A DNA stretch of 64,000 nt from an uncultured Pirellulaceae bacterium (GCA_905480235.1 CAJQPP010000078.1:1-64000), one strand, 5' to 3'. Positions 53,634 through 63,999 are shown, numbered from the stretch's first letter. The notes: generated from the letters alone by a model not told the origin. Program-made: numbers and translations.

Positions 53634-54995
53634 TCAGTTCAATTGATACTCTGGCGTGGCACCGATCGCACAAACTACGTCTGCCACCCGCTGATTCAAA
53701 TTGCGTCGCTTGGCAGATCCTAACTCAATCAGTTGATGCATCGTATCTCCGGGTAAGGGCACTGCCACATAAGCCTCCACCAATTTTCGAATCCAAATCT
53801 CAGGATCCATTTTTGGTAACGCGTTAACCGCCTTGGAAATTGAGCCGCGTGAAAACTGCGAGTTTTCCTGGTTGGCAATTTTGTAAACCAGATTAGCTCT
53901 ACCCAAAAAAGTGGACGCGTTAATCCACTCGCGACCACCACCCCAGCCCTTTACATTGGGCGGGTAAAGCGGCAGATGACCGAGGGCCAACAACTGATCC
54001 GACAACTGGTTCAAATCTGCCTGAACACCCAAAGCTCGCAACAGTCCGACAGCCATTTCCACTGGACTTTTAACTTTTTGCCCGATGGTATCATCGGCAA
54101 AAAATAATTGACTGGTTAAAATCGTTTTTAACGTGTCGCGAATATCAAAATCATTTTCCCTCAGCTGATCTGCTAAAGGCTGGATGAGTTCATCACTCAA
54201 TTCCCGATCATCCAAAACAAAGAAACGCACTAACTTGCGGGCGATAAACCCGGCGGTAGATGGTTGATCCAATACCACGTGTATGGCCTGCTCACCGGTG
54301 AAATTCCCGCGTTGCCCCAGCAATATCTTCTCCGCATGGTCATGTTGGTGCTGGTTAAAACGAAAATTGCCGCGGCGAATTTCCCAACCCGTAAAACAGC
54401 GAGCTAGTTCTTTGATGTCTTTTTCTGAATAATTCCCGGGTCCCAGACAGAACAACTCCATGAGCTCTCTGGCATAGTTTTCGTTGGGGCGCGTTTTTCG
54501 ATTCTCTTCCGAATCAAGATAAATCAACATCGCTACGTCTTGGGAAATCCCTTGCACCATTGGCTCAAAGTGTCCCAACGCATGCGCTCGCAACCATTCA
54601 ATTTGTCTCAGCATGGCACGCGAATTCAGAACCTTATCGGCACTTGTCGCGAAGTGCCCGTGCCAAAACAGGGTTGTTTTTTCTAACAATTGACAAGGGG
54701 TTTGCACCATCCTCAACAACCACCAAACCGCCAACTGACGAGGATCTTGAGAACTGGATAAGGCCTTTTCCATCGACTGCATTGATTGATCAAAGGCCAC
54801 GCTTGGAGCAACCGAAAACACTCGATCAACCGTCTTTGAGTACCCCGCTTTTACGCAGACTTCTAATTCCCGAATAGGGGTTCCAAATTCCGCACGCCTT
54901 AACAAGTGAGCTGCACGCCGTAAATCCCAAGGCTGACTCGTGCTAGGTTGCCATGGCTTCCAAGCCTGTTTTGGATCGCGGCGTAATTCAGCCAT
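53634..54995 (-). CDS. DUF1800 domain protein
   Basis: Protein of 453 aa, mostly helical. Family segments visible: AAHLLRRAEFGTP at residues about 27-40, LFWHGHFATSADKV, ENYARELMELFCLGPGNYSEKDIKELARCFTGWEI (in one block), and LPLYPPNVKGWGGGREWINASTFLGR near the end. There is no clear signal peptide, although the partner is Tat-exported. DUF1800 and DUF1501 genes are nearly always neighbours; no reaction is known. ATG at 54995. Confidence 0.93.
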   Translation of the reverse strand: MAELRRDPKQAWKPWQPSTSQPWDLRRAAHLLRRAEFGTPIRELEVCVKAGYSKTVDRVFSVAPSVAFDQSMQSMEKALSSSQDPRQLAVWWLLRMVQTPCQLLEKTTLFWHGHFATSADKVLNSRAMLRQIEWLRAHALGHFEPMVQGISQDVAMLIYLDSEENRKTRPNENYARELMELFCLGPGNYSEKDIKELARCFTGWEIRRGNFRFNQHQHDHAEKILLGQRGNFTGEQAIHVVLDQPSTAGFIARKLVRFFVLDDRELSDELIQPLADQLRENDFDIRDTLKTILTSQLFFADDTIGQKVKSPVEMAVGLLRALGVQADLNQLSDQLLALGHLPLYPPNVKGWGGGREWINASTFLGRANLVYKIANQENSQFSRGSISKAVNALPKMDPEIWIRKLVEAYVAVPLPGDTMHQLIELGSAKRRNLNQRVADVVCAIGATPEYQLN

Positions 54996-55034
54996 CGAGA
55001 TCGCTCATTATTTGAGTTATGAAGGGAACTGCCA

Positions 55035-56822
55035 TTAATCGGCGTTTTGCAAATCTACTTGTAACGTGATCCCCATTTCGTTGGGCTCAATTCGATAATC
55101 CAACTTGGCTTGTTCAGCATATTGCATCATTGACAACACCAAATCTAATTCCGCCTCGGCTTCATCTCGACTTTTCGCGTTTCCCATCATCGACTGGGCC
55201 ACCAGCACTTCGCGGTTAAGCTCCAATTGCTTTTTAATGGCCTCCGAATTTAACACCATGACCGTATTGGAATCCGACGATTGGGTCGATTCAATCTTCT
55301 GAGTCGCTTCTGCCAACTCGTGTGCAAAATCTTCGGTACTGGAGATGATCATGTAATCATCTTGGAACGCGATCGAAGGAGAAAAATTGTATTGAATTAA
55401 TCCCTCATCAGCATCATCTTCTCGGAGATAGGTGGCTGAGGTAACCCGATAATCCTTTTGCTTCATCGTCTGCACGTCAAATTGAGTCATGTTGCCGTTC
55501 TCACTTAAGTTCAACAGCGTGATAAAGCTGTTAAAAGAGATTCGGAAACGGGTCTCACGCTGAGGGTTCTGCAAACGACCGATCAAAGCGAACGCAGGCA
55601 GTTTAATATCTGGATTCACGCCGGCAAGGTAATCCTGTTTTTTGGCAACCAGCATCAACCCCGGCTGGAGTGCACCCAAAATTTCCTCGCCAAAATCAGC
55701 ACCGCCAAAAAATGTTGACAATTGGCTTTCCGTAAGTGACAAATCCGCGATCACCTTTTCAGGAAACAGATCTTCTTTGGCTAACCACCATCGCCCCAAG
55801 TCACGGTAGGACGCCACCTGTCCGAGCAGACCCGGCATTTCGATGAAAGGCGGCGCTTGACCCAACGCTTTATTTCCAAAATAGAACTCGCGAGCGTCGC
55901 GAATGGACTGGGTATCAAAGGGTAGACTGGTATCGATCACCAGTTTCTCGTCGTTGAATTCCAAATTACCACTCACGAATCCGGCATCTTCTAACGCTTC
56001 CAAAATCCCCCCGAACAAAAGTTCGACGGCGGGATTGTCAGTGCGACCGGCAAACAACGCGTCCGTATTGGGAGCATTCCGTAAAACTTGCAAATCAACC
56101 CAGGCCCACAAATCACCTGTAGCGGACTTCTTGGACTTGGCCTTTTGGAACGATTCAGAGGAAGCCAAGGTCCCTGAAATTTCTTTCCCACGCTCCACTG
56201 AGTCCCGTAGATTGTCGACCATCTGACGGATGAAACGCTCTTGGTTGGAAACCAAAAACCACTTACCAAAACGCCCGATGACCAGCCCATCCAGCAATGC
56301 TAATTTCCCTTTTCGATAGGTCTTAATTTCATAAGCTTCCGCACCTCCCTGTTGCTTGATGAAACCCAGCACTTCCCCTGCCGTTTTTTTCAGCAAAGCT
56401 TCGTCGTTGGAATAAAAGGCCAGACCGACGGATTCCGTCGACAAGTCTGCTCCGAAAAACAGCCCCCCTTGAGTGAGTTGTTTAACAGCTGGCAGCCATT
56501 TCTCGCCCACCCTGGCTTCGAGAAGAGCCAAACCAATCCGAAATTGCTTCATGGCGGGCGCGCTCAAACCTTGCTTGACCGGCTCCAGCTTGGCGATCTT
56601 TTTCCGTAGAGGATGGTTGACTAATTTCTCTACGACAGTCTGGGGTTGGCCAATTTCAACATAGAGATTCGTGCTTTTGGGGAACAGATTAGCCCCGTTA
56701 ACTTCGGCTGATTGCCACGCAACCAGCGGGGACGTGAACACAGAAATCGCCAGAAAACCAAACAAAACCCGCCCTAAGTGGGCGTACTTTTGCGACAGCG
56801 GTCGTTGTTTTTTCAACTGCAT
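55035..56822 (-). CDS. Conserved exported protein of unknown function
   Basis: Protein of 595 aa. The ATG at 56822 has GGAAG 7 nt upstream and opens a signal peptide (LGRVLFGFLAISVFTSPLVAW); the track start at 56972 adds an unlikely 50 residues. The mature protein starts with FPKSTNLYVEIGQPQTVVEKLVNHPLR and contains a repeated alpha/beta pattern (RKGKLALLDGLVIGRFGKWFLVSNQERF; IAFQDDYMIISSTEDFAHELAEAT), resembling planctomycete periplasmic proteins of the DUF3352 kind. No catalytic motif is seen. It is 39 nt downstream of nothing on its strand and runs towards the DUF1800 gene, which starts 40 nt after its stop, so all three may be one transcript. Confidence 0.7.
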   Translation of the reverse strand: MQLKKQRPLSQKYAHLGRVLFGFLAISVFTSPLVAWQSAEVNGANLFPKSTNLYVEIGQPQTVVEKLVNHPLRKKIAKLEPVKQGLSAPAMKQFRIGLALLEARVGEKWLPAVKQLTQGGLFFGADLSTESVGLAFYSNDEALLKKTAGEVLGFIKQQGGAEAYEIKTYRKGKLALLDGLVIGRFGKWFLVSNQERFIRQMVDNLRDSVERGKEISGTLASSESFQKAKSKKSATGDLWAWVDLQVLRNAPNTDALFAGRTDNPAVELLFGGILEALEDAGFVSGNLEFNDEKLVIDTSLPFDTQSIRDAREFYFGNKALGQAPPFIEMPGLLGQVASYRDLGRWWLAKEDLFPEKVIADLSLTESQLSTFFGGADFGEEILGALQPGLMLVAKKQDYLAGVNPDIKLPAFALIGRLQNPQRETRFRISFNSFITLLNLSENGNMTQFDVQTMKQKDYRVTSATYLREDDADEGLIQYNFSPSIAFQDDYMIISSTEDFAHELAEATQKIESTQSSDSNTVMVLNSEAIKKQLELNREVLVAQSMMGNAKSRDEAEAELDLVLSMMQYAEQAKLDYRIEPNEMGITLQVDLQNAD

Positions 56823-57128
56823 CTCGGATCTTCCCGTATTAAAAAATACCCACCGCGTATTTGCCAAACCAACCAAGGCAACGGTTTCGCCGCCCCAGCC
56901 ATCCGCGTCCAACTTCCCTAAGTTACTTGCTGACGTCAGGTCCCGTTTCAGAAATCGTAACCGATCTGACATGTTTGGAAAATAAATTCAAAAATAAAAC
57001 CCTCCGAATTACTGCGAAGGGTTACGAAGAAATCCGTCTCACTTTCAGGACAGATACTCTGCAAGTGAACGGCTGCAATCGGCTATACTGGGGCTTCATC
57101 CAAGATTTTTACGATTGGCAAAAAAACG
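56823..57128. other. Divergent promoter region
   Basis: About 300 bases between the exported-protein gene (minus) and the cytochrome gene (plus). An AT-rich block (56975-57000, AAAATAAATTCAAAAATAAAA) probably holds promoter elements, but no clear -35/-10 pair was found. Confidence 0.35.
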
Positions 57129-59933
57129 ATGAAGTTTGGTTTCCTTGGTATTGGTTTACTTGTGCTGTTGTGGGCGACAGACCTGCAAGCTCAGTCACTC
57201 ACCGAAAAACTTATGGCAGAAGATCCTGCCCGGTTGGCCGAAGAGGCGAGGGAGCGGGGCGATATTGTGCGTGGTGCTATTCTTTATCACCAAGCCAATA
57301 CCAATTGTGCCAAGTGCCATCGCGCGTCCGCTGAGCAAGATAGATTCGGTCCCAATCTTAGCGAGCTTTCAAAAGACTCGGCCGATCTCTCGATCGTGGA
57401 GTCGATCCTTGCGCCCTCAAAAGTTATCAAGGAAGGTTACGAAACGATTGTCGCCAGTACTTTGGATGGCGCGGTTCATTACGGGATGGTTGTTGAGAAA
57501 GATGCTGACCAAATCGTTCTGCGTGATCAGTCTAATATCGATCTTTTAATTACCATCCGCACGGAGGATCTAGACGAACTTCAGACGGGTCGTAAATCCA
57601 TGATGCCAGAAGGACTGGCAGATCAACTTGCCAACCGACAACAGTTCCTTGATTTAGTCAGGTATGTGATCGATATCAAGGAACGTGGCAGCGCGGCCGA
57701 GGAACAAGTTGTCAAAGGCCCGCGCCTCAGGCGACTCAGTGATCCATTGGAAGCACGAATTCTAATGCATGAGCATCAATGCAACTCTTGCCATAGCAGC
57801 GCCTCCCTAGCCGGCGTAGTCTCAGATCGCCAGCCACCCGATCTCAAGTGGCTGGCCGGTCGCACCCACCCCAGCTACCTCGAATCCTACATCGCAGACC
57901 CGCATGGTGTTAAACCCGGGACCTTGATGCCTCATACATTGGGGCACCTAAGTCAAACCGAGGTCGCCGCGCACGCCGAAGCGATCACGCACTTTCTGGT
58001 TGGGTCAGCCGAAAAAACGGCGGCACCTGTGCTTGCTGATACGACCGCCATCTCACCGGGCTACGAATTATTCCAGTCCGTGGGATGCGTCGCCTGCCAC
58101 GCACCACGCAACCAGGATGGAACCGAACAACCCCTCGAAGACAGTTTGCCGTTAGGTGACTTAAACGCAAAATATCTGCTCGGTGGCTTGGTCGAATTTC
58201 TGGAGGATCCACTCAAATCACGAATCAGCGGTCGCATGCCCAACATGCAATTGACTCACTACGAAGCAGTTGAGCTGGCAAATTTCCTTCTGCAGAAACC
58301 TGTCGAACCCTCCAACTCATGGCAACTTGATCCGGCAAAGGTAGCGCAAGGAAAAGCGATGTTCCTTCAATTGGGTTGCCACCGTTGCCACGACAACATG
58401 ATCGCTTCTCCGCCCCCAACCCTCGCCTCCACTGCAATTCCTATGTTGCGACCAGGAAAAGGATGCTTGCAATCAGCGCAAGCCAAAGAAAGCTCTAGCA
58501 CCGAGGTTCCCGATTACCAATTTACCGATCAGGAACGTGATCTGATCAATGGCTATATCAGCAATCATGCCCGCGAAAACCTGGCTTTGACCACCAACGA
58601 TCGAATCGACGTCAGCCTGCGAACTTTTAACTGCATCGCTTGTCACGATCGGGATCAACTGGGCGGGGTAACTGACATGAGGAACCCTCATTTCCAAACG
58701 GACGATTTGAATCTCGGTGACCAAGGTCGCATCCCTCCGACGCTGACGGGAGTTGGCAGTAAACTGGACGCTCCTTGGATGCGAGACGTGCTAGTGAATG
58801 GTCGCGGGATTCGCCCTTACATGAAAACCCGTATGCCCCAGTACGGCGCGGACAATGTAGAGCCTTTGGTCGAATTATTCCAAGCCACTGATCGACTCGG
58901 TACGAATGTTGAGTTTGCCAAATTTGACGATCAAAAAAAGATGCGAGAACTAGGTCGCACCTTGGTCGGAAACAAAGGACTGAATTGCGTGGCCTGCCAC
59001 ACTTATCAATACAAGATGTCCGATACCATGCCTGCCGTCGATCTCACGGAAATGGCCGAACGCCTTAATAAGGATTGGTTTTACGAGTACATGCTGCGAC
59101 CTCAAAAATACAGTCCGAACACGGTCATGCCCTCATTTTGGCCAGGAGGTCGAGCGATTCGAGAAGATCTCGAAGGCGATGCGGCTTACCAAATCGAAGC
59201 CATTTGGCAGTACCTTCTCGACGGTCGCCAAGCGCCTATGCCAGATGGCGTGGTCAGGAAACCGATGGAGATTGTGGTCACAGATAAAGCCCGGATGTTG
59301 AGACGAAAATATCCGGGAATCGGCAAGCGGGGCATCGGAGTCGGATATCCGGGCGAGGTGAACCTGGCATTTGATGCAGAACATCTCCGCTTGGCCACCC
59401 TTTGGCGAGGTAAATTCCTTGATCCCTCGGGGGTTTGGAGAGGGCAGGGGTCTGGAGAAGCTAGACCGATGGGACGGCCCATTCAATTTGCCAAGGGACC
59501 CGATCTCGACAGCTCGGCTCATCCCTGGGTGGACGATAGTGGCCGCCCGCCGAATCATCGGTTTCGCGGTTACACTTTAGACTCCCAACAGCAACCGACA
59601 TTCCAGTATGAGATCGGTGATCTGGCGGTTCAGGAAACGTATCATCCCATTCAGGAAGGCGATTCTGAGGTGACCCAACTTCAGCGAATCGTTCGCATTG
59701 CTGCCCCCGAAACAAGCGCTGCTTCGCTTCGCTTCCGAGTCGCCAAAGCCGACACCATTTCGCAGTCATCCGACGGCACGTACGAACTACCGAACGGCCT
59801 AAAAATACGTGTCGTCGGGGAACTTCCTGCAAGCGTAATCGATACCGCTGACGGCCAAAAACAATTGCAAGTAACCATTGAACTGAATACCAAAGAAACC
59901 CAGAGATTGGTCTTCGAGTACCTAATACCATGA
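57129..59933 (+). CDS. Exported six-haem c-type cytochrome
   Basis: Protein of 934 aa with a signal peptide (FGFLGIGLLVLLWATDLQAQ). Six CxxCH haem-binding motifs are present: CAKCH near residue 59, then CNSCH, CVACH, CHRCH, CIACH and CVACH, spread over about 600 residues as separate cytochrome-c-like modules. After the last haem, the C-terminal 250 residues are haem-free and beta-rich (GKRGIGVGYPGEVNLAFD, YPGEV, EIGDLAVQETY), resembling the extra domain found in large planctomycete cytochromes. It likely passes electrons from a periplasmic oxidation. The stop overlaps the next gene by 4 nt (ATGA), so it is coupled to the beta-propeller proteins. Confidence 0.9.
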   Translation: MKFGFLGIGLLVLLWATDLQAQSLTEKLMAEDPARLAEEARERGDIVRGAILYHQANTNCAKCHRASAEQDRFGPNLSELSKDSADLSIVESILAPSKVIKEGYETIVASTLDGAVHYGMVVEKDADQIVLRDQSNIDLLITIRTEDLDELQTGRKSMMPEGLADQLANRQQFLDLVRYVIDIKERGSAAEEQVVKGPRLRRLSDPLEARILMHEHQCNSCHSSASLAGVVSDRQPPDLKWLAGRTHPSYLESYIADPHGVKPGTLMPHTLGHLSQTEVAAHAEAITHFLVGSAEKTAAPVLADTTAISPGYELFQSVGCVACHAPRNQDGTEQPLEDSLPLGDLNAKYLLGGLVEFLEDPLKSRISGRMPNMQLTHYEAVELANFLLQKPVEPSNSWQLDPAKVAQGKAMFLQLGCHRCHDNMIASPPPTLASTAIPMLRPGKGCLQSAQAKESSSTEVPDYQFTDQERDLINGYISNHARENLALTTNDRIDVSLRTFNCIACHDRDQLGGVTDMRNPHFQTDDLNLGDQGRIPPTLTGVGSKLDAPWMRDVLVNGRGIRPYMKTRMPQYGADNVEPLVELFQATDRLGTNVEFAKFDDQKKMRELGRTLVGNKGLNCVACHTYQYKMSDTMPAVDLTEMAERLNKDWFYEYMLRPQKYSPNTVMPSFWPGGRAIREDLEGDAAYQIEAIWQYLLDGRQAPMPDGVVRKPMEIVVTDKARMLRRKYPGIGKRGIGVGYPGEVNLAFDAEHLRLATLWRGKFLDPSGVWRGQGSGEARPMGRPIQFAKGPDLDSSAHPWVDDSGRPPNHRFRGYTLDSQQQPTFQYEIGDLAVQETYHPIQEGDSEVTQLQRIVRIAAPETSAASLRFRVAKADTISQSSDGTYELPNGLKIRVVGELPASVIDTADGQKQLQVTIELNTKETQRLVFEYLIP

Positions 59934-61411
59934 TGAACTTTTTTATCCAGCCAATGCTGCTGCTCTCCATCACCGTCGCTTACCAACAAGAACCGTTGGG
60001 AGAGTATTGGGGTACCGGCGAACGGGAATCTCAATATTACCGCATGGTCGATGTGCCACTTCCCGAGGCCATGGCAATCGAAGCCGGCAGTTTCGAGGTC
60101 ATGCCCAATGGAAAACAACTGGCCATTGCCACACGGCGGGGTGATATCTTATTAGCCGATGGGGTTTTTCAAAAATACCCACAACCGACTTTTGATACGT
60201 TTGCCAGCGGCCTGGATGAAGTATTTGGCATGGCCTATCGGGACGGTTCATTTTGGGTAACGCAACAGACGGAAACCACACGCATTACCGACAGCAACCA
60301 AGATGGCAAGGCTGACCAATTCGAGACTTTGAGCGACGCCTGGGGATTTCGACACTACCATGAATTTTCATTTGGTTCCAAGCCAGATGCTGATGGCAAT
60401 ATCTGGGTAGCGCTCTGCCTCTCCAAGTCCTACCACTCGGACGCACCGTTCCGCGGATGGTGCGTCAAAATAACTCCCGATGGAAAGACCATTCCTGTCT
60501 GCAGTGGCATCCGCAGTCCCTGCGGCATCGGCCCCAACGAACACGACGTTATGTTCTACGCCGAAAGCCAAGGACCTTGGAATGGATCCTGCTCGCTAAA
60601 GGTACTGCAGCCGGGTGGGTTCATGGGGCACCCCGTCAGTTTCAATTGGTATGACTTAGTTCCAGAAATGGAAAAACCAGAAGTAGAACCCAACACGCCC
60701 TCACGTTTGGAAACTGAACGTCAGCGCGTTAAGGAATTAGTACCCTACGCCGTTGTGTTTCCGTACAAACGCATGGGTCGCTCGATCAGTGGATTTGTGG
60801 TTGATCGCACCGGTGGTAAGTTTGGTCCATTTGAAAACCAAATTTTCATCGGTGACTTCAGTTTGGGTGTCGTGATGAGAGCCACTACGGAAAAAATCAA
60901 TGGTGTCTGGCAAGGCGCTTGCTACCCCTTTCGCGAGGGATTCGCGACCGGCTTGTTGGCAGTCCAATTTACTCCGAACGGGAATCTGATTGCCGGCGGT
61001 ACGAACCGCGGTTGGCCCGTTCGTGGACCCAAGGCTTACGCCATCCAGCGACTCGACTGGACAGGCCTTACGCCCTTTGAAATTAAACAGGTTCAGGTGA
61101 CTCCCAAGGGGTTTCGCCTGGAATTTACACTGCCTGTCAATCGTGAACTGGCAGGGCAACCTGAAAACTATCAACTTGGCACGTTTACCCACATCTATCA
61201 GCAGGGCTATGGCAGCCCGGAAGTCGATCAAACCACGCCAACCGCCACCGCTGCAACGGTCTCCGCGGATGGTTTAACGGTGCTGCTGGAGGTTCCCGAT
61301 CGCGTAAAAGGGCACGTGCATGAGTTTTACTTAGGTAAAATCAACTCGTCGACGGGCGAACCCTTGTTGCATCCCGATGCCTATTACACTCTGAATGAAA
61401 TTCCGGAATAG
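59930..61411 (+). CDS. Exported beta-propeller protein (sugar-dehydrogenase-like)
   Basis: Protein of 493 aa with a short hydrophobic N-terminus (FFIQPMLLLSITVA) that is probably a signal peptide. Repeats such as FEVMPNGKQLAIATRRGDILLADG, SNQDGKADQFETLSDAWG and FTPNGNLIAGGTNRGWPVRG in separate blades suggest a six-bladed propeller similar to PQQ-dependent sorbosone/glucose dehydrogenases or to planctomycete haem-associated propellers. A C-terminal beta domain (FEIKQVQVTPKGFRLEFTLPV) with the family ending YYTLNEIP follows. It has no haem motif. Overlap with the cytochrome suggests that it delivers electrons to it, but PQQ binding is not demonstrated by sequence. Confidence 0.8.
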   Translation: MMNFFIQPMLLLSITVAYQQEPLGEYWGTGERESQYYRMVDVPLPEAMAIEAGSFEVMPNGKQLAIATRRGDILLADGVFQKYPQPTFDTFASGLDEVFGMAYRDGSFWVTQQTETTRITDSNQDGKADQFETLSDAWGFRHYHEFSFGSKPDADGNIWVALCLSKSYHSDAPFRGWCVKITPDGKTIPVCSGIRSPCGIGPNEHDVMFYAESQGPWNGSCSLKVLQPGGFMGHPVSFNWYDLVPEMEKPEVEPNTPSRLETERQRVKELVPYAVVFPYKRMGRSISGFVVDRTGGKFGPFENQIFIGDFSLGVVMRATTEKINGVWQGACYPFREGFATGLLAVQFTPNGNLIAGGTNRGWPVRGPKAYAIQRLDWTGLTPFEIKQVQVTPKGFRLEFTLPVNRELAGQPENYQLGTFTHIYQQGYGSPEVDQTTPTATAATVSADGLTVLLEVPDRVKGHVHEFYLGKINSSTGEPLLHPDAYYTLNEIPE

Positions 61412-61417
61412 AACCCT

Positions 61418-63730
61418 ATGCTCAACCCGACAAACATCCTTGCAAGCGGATTATGGATATTGCTTATTTGGGTTGGTAGCGGTGCTCAAACGCTCGCTCA
61501 AAACTCCGAAACCGGCGGAAAGGCAAGGCTGGAGGCTTGGAAGCAGCACCAGAGCATGGCTGAGGCATCGCCCTTTAAGGACGGTATCTGGCAAGCCCTT
61601 GGTCCGAAATTCGCGGGTGGTCGCATTGAATCCATTGACGCTCCACGAGGCGATCGCAGCACGATTTATGCTGGAGTTGGTGCCGGAGGGATCTGGAAAA
61701 CCGAGAACGGCGGACTCACCTGGCGTCCCATCTTTGATCAGCAATCTACGTTTGCCATAGGTGACTTAACCATCGCCCCCAGCAACCCCAACATCATTTG
61801 GGTCGGTACGGGAGAGTGCCATCTGTCACGCACCTCCTATCCAGGCAATGGAGTGTTTAAATCCATGGACGCCGGAGAAACTTGGACCCACATGGGCCTG
61901 CCAGATTCTGCTCACATCGGCAAAGTCGTGATTGATCCCAACGATCCCGAGCTCGTTTACGTCGCTGCGATGGGGCGAAATGATCGAGGAGGACAACGCG
62001 GTATTTTTAAGACAACCGATGGCGGCGCCTCCTTCCAACGGGTCCTATTCGATGGCGAACGGGTAGCATTCGTGGACTTGGTGATCGATCCCAATGATGC
62101 GTCGCGTCTGTTTGCGACATCCTGGGATCGCAGCGGTCAAGGTCGCAGCGGCGTCTTTCGCAGTGAAGACCACGGAGCAACGTGGCAGAGACTGGGCGGC
62201 GGGTTATTGGAAAAACAGGTCGACCGGGTTGCTCTGGATGTCGCTGCCTCTCAACCCGGTGTGGTTTATGCCATGATGTGTGATGCATCAACGCCGGAAC
62301 TTGCCAAACGGAAACCGGCTGCCGTCTTATTTCGATCCGATGATCATGGTGATACGTGGCAACGTGCTCACGAAGATTATTTGCCGACTTATGTCGGCTG
62401 GGATTTTTGCGATCTGCGAGTTGCACCCGATGATGCCGACCGTGTTTACGTGGGCGGCTTGCGACTTATTGTCTCCACTGATGGAGGAAAGACCTTTCAA
62501 GGCGAAGGCGGGTTTGCCGTCAATCGCGATCCCAAAGACGTCTTTCGTTTGCACGCTCACCGTGGGATCGGGATGCATCTCGATGTCCATGACATCTGGA
62601 TCGATCCCGAGGATCCCCAGCGTGTCATGCTGGGGAATGACGGAGGTCTTTACGTCTCCTGGAATCGCGGTCAGACCTGGCTCCACTTGAATAATTTACC
62701 GATCGCCGAATTTTACCGAGTCCATCTTGACCAACAAAAGCCTTTTCGAATTTGGGGAGGGACTCAGGATAACGCCTCATTTGTGGCCCCTGCGACAGCA
62801 CGTTTTGTGACCGGTGCGGATGACTCATGGCAACAAGTCTTTTTGGATCCTTGGTCGGGGGGCGACGGCTTTTCCACTTTTCCCGATCCACGCGACCCGC
62901 AAACCACTTACTACACCCAGCAAAACGGTGACTTGAAAAGATCGCGACTGGGACAGTTGCGACCGGAGAAATCCATTCGCCCTCATTCCAGAAATATGTC
63001 ACCCAATCCGCATGCGAAAGATCCCGAGAAATCGGTAAGTAAGCAGCAATCGAGTCGCCTGAATTTTGCTTGGGACACCCCATTCATGGCTTCGTGGCAA
63101 CCCGGAGATACCGTTTTGTATTGTGCTGCTCAATGTGTTCTACGATCCCAGGATCGTGGGGACACTTGGACACGAATCAGCCCTGACTTGGGTTCACGTG
63201 GGCTCTTGGCGTTAACAGAATCCCCGCGCGACGCCTTGCGTCTGGCCGCGGGTGGCGGTCGCGGCAACGTCCACGTCACATCCGATGCTGGGCAAACATG
63301 GAAAGCCATAAAGGGCCTGCCGAAAAAGGTTGTACGCGACATTTTATGCTGTCCTCACAATGCCGACCGTCTGTTTGTCGCACTGTCGGGTAAACCCGAC
63401 CACGATCCCCAAGCTTACCTGTTCATGAGTGAGGATTTTGGAGAGACTTGGCTACCGCGATCAAACGGCTTGCCAGCCGAATCCATCAATGCATTGGCCG
63501 CCGACCCCACGCACCCCGGCCTTTTGTTCGCGGGTACCGATCTAGGTGTTTATGTTTCTCTGGACCACGGTGAAACGTGGCATTCCCTTTGCCAATCTCT
63601 GCCAACGGCTCCCGTCGTCGATTTGGCAGTCCACGGCGCAGACGCAGCGTTGGTCGCTGCCACTCACGGACTGGGCATATTCCTGCTGGATATCGGACCG
63701 ATCCAAGAGGCAGCGAGTCGGCAGAAATGA
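61418..63730 (+). CDS. Exported sialidase/VPS10-like beta-propeller protein
   Basis: Protein of 770 aa with a signal peptide (ILASGLWILLIWVGSGAQTLAQ). It contains many BNR/Asp-box repeats: WKTENGGLTW, FKSMDAGETWTHM, FKTTDGGASF, FRSEDHGATWQRL, SRDRGDTWTRI-type and MSEDFGETWLP, making one or two large propellers of the VPS10/sortilin-like or YCF48 kind. Asp boxes are structural; no sialidase arginine triad was recognised, so sialidase activity is not claimed. It starts 6 nt after the previous stop and is the third gene of the cytochrome operon. Confidence 0.85.
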   Translation: MLNPTNILASGLWILLIWVGSGAQTLAQNSETGGKARLEAWKQHQSMAEASPFKDGIWQALGPKFAGGRIESIDAPRGDRSTIYAGVGAGGIWKTENGGLTWRPIFDQQSTFAIGDLTIAPSNPNIIWVGTGECHLSRTSYPGNGVFKSMDAGETWTHMGLPDSAHIGKVVIDPNDPELVYVAAMGRNDRGGQRGIFKTTDGGASFQRVLFDGERVAFVDLVIDPNDASRLFATSWDRSGQGRSGVFRSEDHGATWQRLGGGLLEKQVDRVALDVAASQPGVVYAMMCDASTPELAKRKPAAVLFRSDDHGDTWQRAHEDYLPTYVGWDFCDLRVAPDDADRVYVGGLRLIVSTDGGKTFQGEGGFAVNRDPKDVFRLHAHRGIGMHLDVHDIWIDPEDPQRVMLGNDGGLYVSWNRGQTWLHLNNLPIAEFYRVHLDQQKPFRIWGGTQDNASFVAPATARFVTGADDSWQQVFLDPWSGGDGFSTFPDPRDPQTTYYTQQNGDLKRSRLGQLRPEKSIRPHSRNMSPNPHAKDPEKSVSKQQSSRLNFAWDTPFMASWQPGDTVLYCAAQCVLRSQDRGDTWTRISPDLGSRGLLALTESPRDALRLAAGGGRGNVHVTSDAGQTWKAIKGLPKKVVRDILCCPHNADRLFVALSGKPDHDPQAYLFMSEDFGETWLPRSNGLPAESINALAADPTHPGLLFAGTDLGVYVSLDHGETWHSLCQSLPTAPVVDLAVHGADAALVAATHGLGIFLLDIGPIQEAASRQK

Positions 63731-63909
63731 AGTTTTTATTCGTCAAGAATTTCGGTCACTCATGCAGGTTTAAGTTACCGTTTCACCCTCCTGACGCGCC
63801 GAAATTATGGCGACCTTCCTCGTTCACTCTCCCATGTCTTTGCTGAGGGAGTGTTTCATGTTTTCCAAAATTCGAGAAACTGGCTTGGGTTACTCGCTAC
63901 AAATTCTTT
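63731..63909. other. Intergenic tail with imperfect hairpin
   Basis: About 180 bases. CACTC(T)CCC-13 nt-GGGAGTG at 63825-63853 is a bulged inverted repeat followed by TTT, a possible terminator between the propeller gene and a minus-strand gene beyond the edge. Confidence 0.3.
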
Positions 63910-63999
63910 TCAATCGCGTTGTACCCTGCCGATTATTTCGTTGTCGTAGATTTCTAATTCTGGAACTACCCGAGCCACCTCAAACAGCCTCACGGCCTT
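63910..63999 (-). CDS. Possible 3' end of a minus-strand gene cut by the window
   Basis: The minus strand is open from base 63999 to a TGA at 63910-63912, giving 29 residues with well-balanced composition (VRLFEVARVVPELEIYDNE). It has no start in the window and is too short for the ORF track. The hairpin at 63825 would suit two converging genes. The sequence could equally be a chance open stretch. Confidence 0.3.
   Translation of the reverse strand, partial: KAVRLFEVARVVPELEIYDNEIIGRVQRD

Noticed and set aside
61418-63730. Calling the BNR-repeat protein a sialidase
   Set aside because: Asp boxes are structural; no arginine triad or Tyr/Glu pair typical of sialidases was found.
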